Positions 5,541-6,365 of a stretch of 6,365 nt of DNA are shown here, piece by piece (the stretch's first letter is position 1; each line of letters begins with the position of its first letter). Origin of the DNA: Promethearchaeota archaeon (GTDB lineage: Archaea; Asgardarchaeota; Lokiarchaeia; Sigyniarchaeales; SOKP01); the NCBI GenBank assembly GCA_030615235.1, contig JAUWZR010000150.1, forward strand, positions 1 through 6,365, in the 5' to 3' direction. The translations under genes were made by a program, and so were the position numbers. The notes beneath the pieces are model-generated. The model saw nothing but the letters and a program-made list of their open reading frames with translations. It did not search any database and had not been told where the DNA came from.

Positions 5541-6365
5541 CTATTTTCTCACCTCCCTAAGCAACTGATCTTCTTCGATATCGAATTTCTTCACGAAAAT
5601 TTTGCGATATTCTTTAGATGTCTTTAATAATTCTTCATGGTTCCCTTTAGCGACTATTTCCCCACTTTTTAAAACTAAAATTAAATCAGCCCACCTAATT
5701 TGTGATAATCGGTGCGTTATTAAAATTGTAGTGCGATTTTTCAGGATGTTTTTAATTGCAAACTGAATTTTGTCCTCTGTGTTAGAGTCAATAGCTGAAG
5801 TTGAATCGTCTAAAATAAGTATCCGAGGATCGGATAAAAAAGCTCGTGCTATGGCAATTCTTTGTCTTTCTCCTCCACTAAGCTGAACTCCTCTTTCTCC
5901 TACCCTCGCTTGATATTCTTCAGGCAACTCACTGATAAAACCATGAGCTTGTGCTTGTTGAGCTACGTTAATAACTTGCTCCAATGAGCTTACTCGTCCA
6001 AAAGATATATTATCAAAAATCGTAGTAGAGAATAAAAATACATCTTGCTCAATATAAGAAATTTGATCTCGTAAAGATTGTAAAGAGTAATCTCGAATAT
6101 CACTTCCATCAATTAATATTCTACCATTAGAAACATCGTAAAGCCGCGAGATTAATTTAGTTAGCGTAGTTTTTCCAGATCCAGTTGTGCCGACTATCGC
6201 AACTGTTTGCCCAGTTTGAACTTCAAATGAAATATCTTTTAACACCGGCGTTTTACTACCAGGATAAATAAAATCTACATTCTCAAATGTTATATTCCCC
6301 TCGAAAACTTTTTCTTTGCCTTCTTTGTTTTCATCAATCTCAGTCTTTTTATTCATTAACTCAAG
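5541..6365 (-). CDS. ABC exporter half-transporter, degenerate ATPase domain (TM287-like subunit), 5' partial
   Basis: Only the linker and nucleotide-binding domain are in the window. The frame stays open through Leu-Glu-Leu before the Met at 6356 to the window edge, and this fits the usual linker (LELMNKKTEI) after the sixth helix; the Met is therefore internal and the membrane domain lies beyond the right edge. Numbering from that Met: A-loop Y31, Walker A GTTGSGKTT (56-64), Q104, signature LSGGE (159-163), Walker B ILILD (179-183) followed by D184 where the catalytic Glu is expected, D-loop AID and H215. The LILDDSTSAID form is the hallmark of the degenerate subunit in heterodimeric exporters (TM287, BmrC type). 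Its intact signature would complete the active site of the downstream partner. It is first in the operon; the promoter lies outside the window. Confidence 0.92.
   Translation of the reverse strand, partial: LELMNKKTEIDENKEGKEKVFEGNITFENVDFIYPGSKTPVLKDISFEVQTGQTVAIVGTTGSGKTTLTKLISRLYDVSNGRILIDGSDIRDYSLQSLRDQISYIEQDVFLFSTTIFDNISFGRVSSLEQVINVAQQAQAHGFISELPEEYQARVGERGVQLSGGERQRIAIARAFLSDPRILILDDSTSAIDSNTEDKIQFAIKNILKNRTTILITHRLSQIRWADLILVLKSGEIVAKGNHEELLKTSKEYRKIFVKKFDIEEDQLLREVRK
5549..5557 (-). promoter_or_regulatory. Shine-Dalgarno GGGAGGTGA of the complete ABC gene
   Basis: The motif lies inside the last codons of the upstream ABC gene (…LLREVRK, stop at 5541-5543) and nine bases before ATG at 5539. 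This supports that start over the GTG two codons later and indicates translation of the second gene within the same mRNA. Confidence 0.7.

Noticed and set aside
6354..6356. Met codon as the start of the right-hand ABC gene
   Set aside because: The frame continues open to the edge and the residues before it fit the linker after a membrane domain; a stand-alone ATPase is less likely than a truncated half-transporter.

Overview
The window is AT-rich DNA that reads best as part of a chromosome from an anaerobic archaeon. An Asgard-type (Lokiarchaeia-like) source is my best guess, but no marker gene here proves it. The evidence is: TATA-like boxes set within A/T tracts about 40 to 100 bases before starts, T-run terminators without a strong hairpin, Shine-Dalgarno sequences of the GGGAGGTGA type, a type I-alpha glutamine synthetase, and a QueG-like iron-sulfur protein typical of anaerobes.

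Layout, left to right. (1) 1-858, plus strand: most of a QueG-like (epoxyqueuosine reductase-like) double [4Fe-4S] protein whose 5' end is cut by the window edge. (2) 911-1060, plus: a short, decayed fragment that still shows a second QueG/reductive-dehalogenase-like core motif. (3) 1108-1837, plus: two adjacent paralogous small membrane proteins, each with three predicted helices and a shared YGDPGY loop; their function is unknown. (4) 1838-2302: a very AT-rich spacer holding a doubtful small minus-strand ORF, T-tracts, and the glnA promoter with a repeated AATCCCA / TGGGATT element. (5) 2303-3667, plus: complete glnA, ended by a ten-T run. (6) 3740-6365, minus: an ABC exporter operon of two half-transporters. 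The upstream gene is cut by the right edge and has a degenerate Walker B (Asp for the catalytic Glu). The downstream gene is complete, has a canonical Walker B Glu and an altered LSMGQ signature. Together they look like one asymmetric heterodimeric exporter.

The genes do not form one evident pathway. glnA assimilates ammonia and appears to be its own transcription unit, converging on the exporter operon across 72 bases. I see no CRISPR array, tRNA, rRNA, insertion sequence or defence system. The items most worth a second look are the tandem YGDPGY membrane pair with its possible ATT starts, the repeated element at the glnA promoter, and the oxidoreductase remnant. No clearly new system is demonstrable from the sequence alone.
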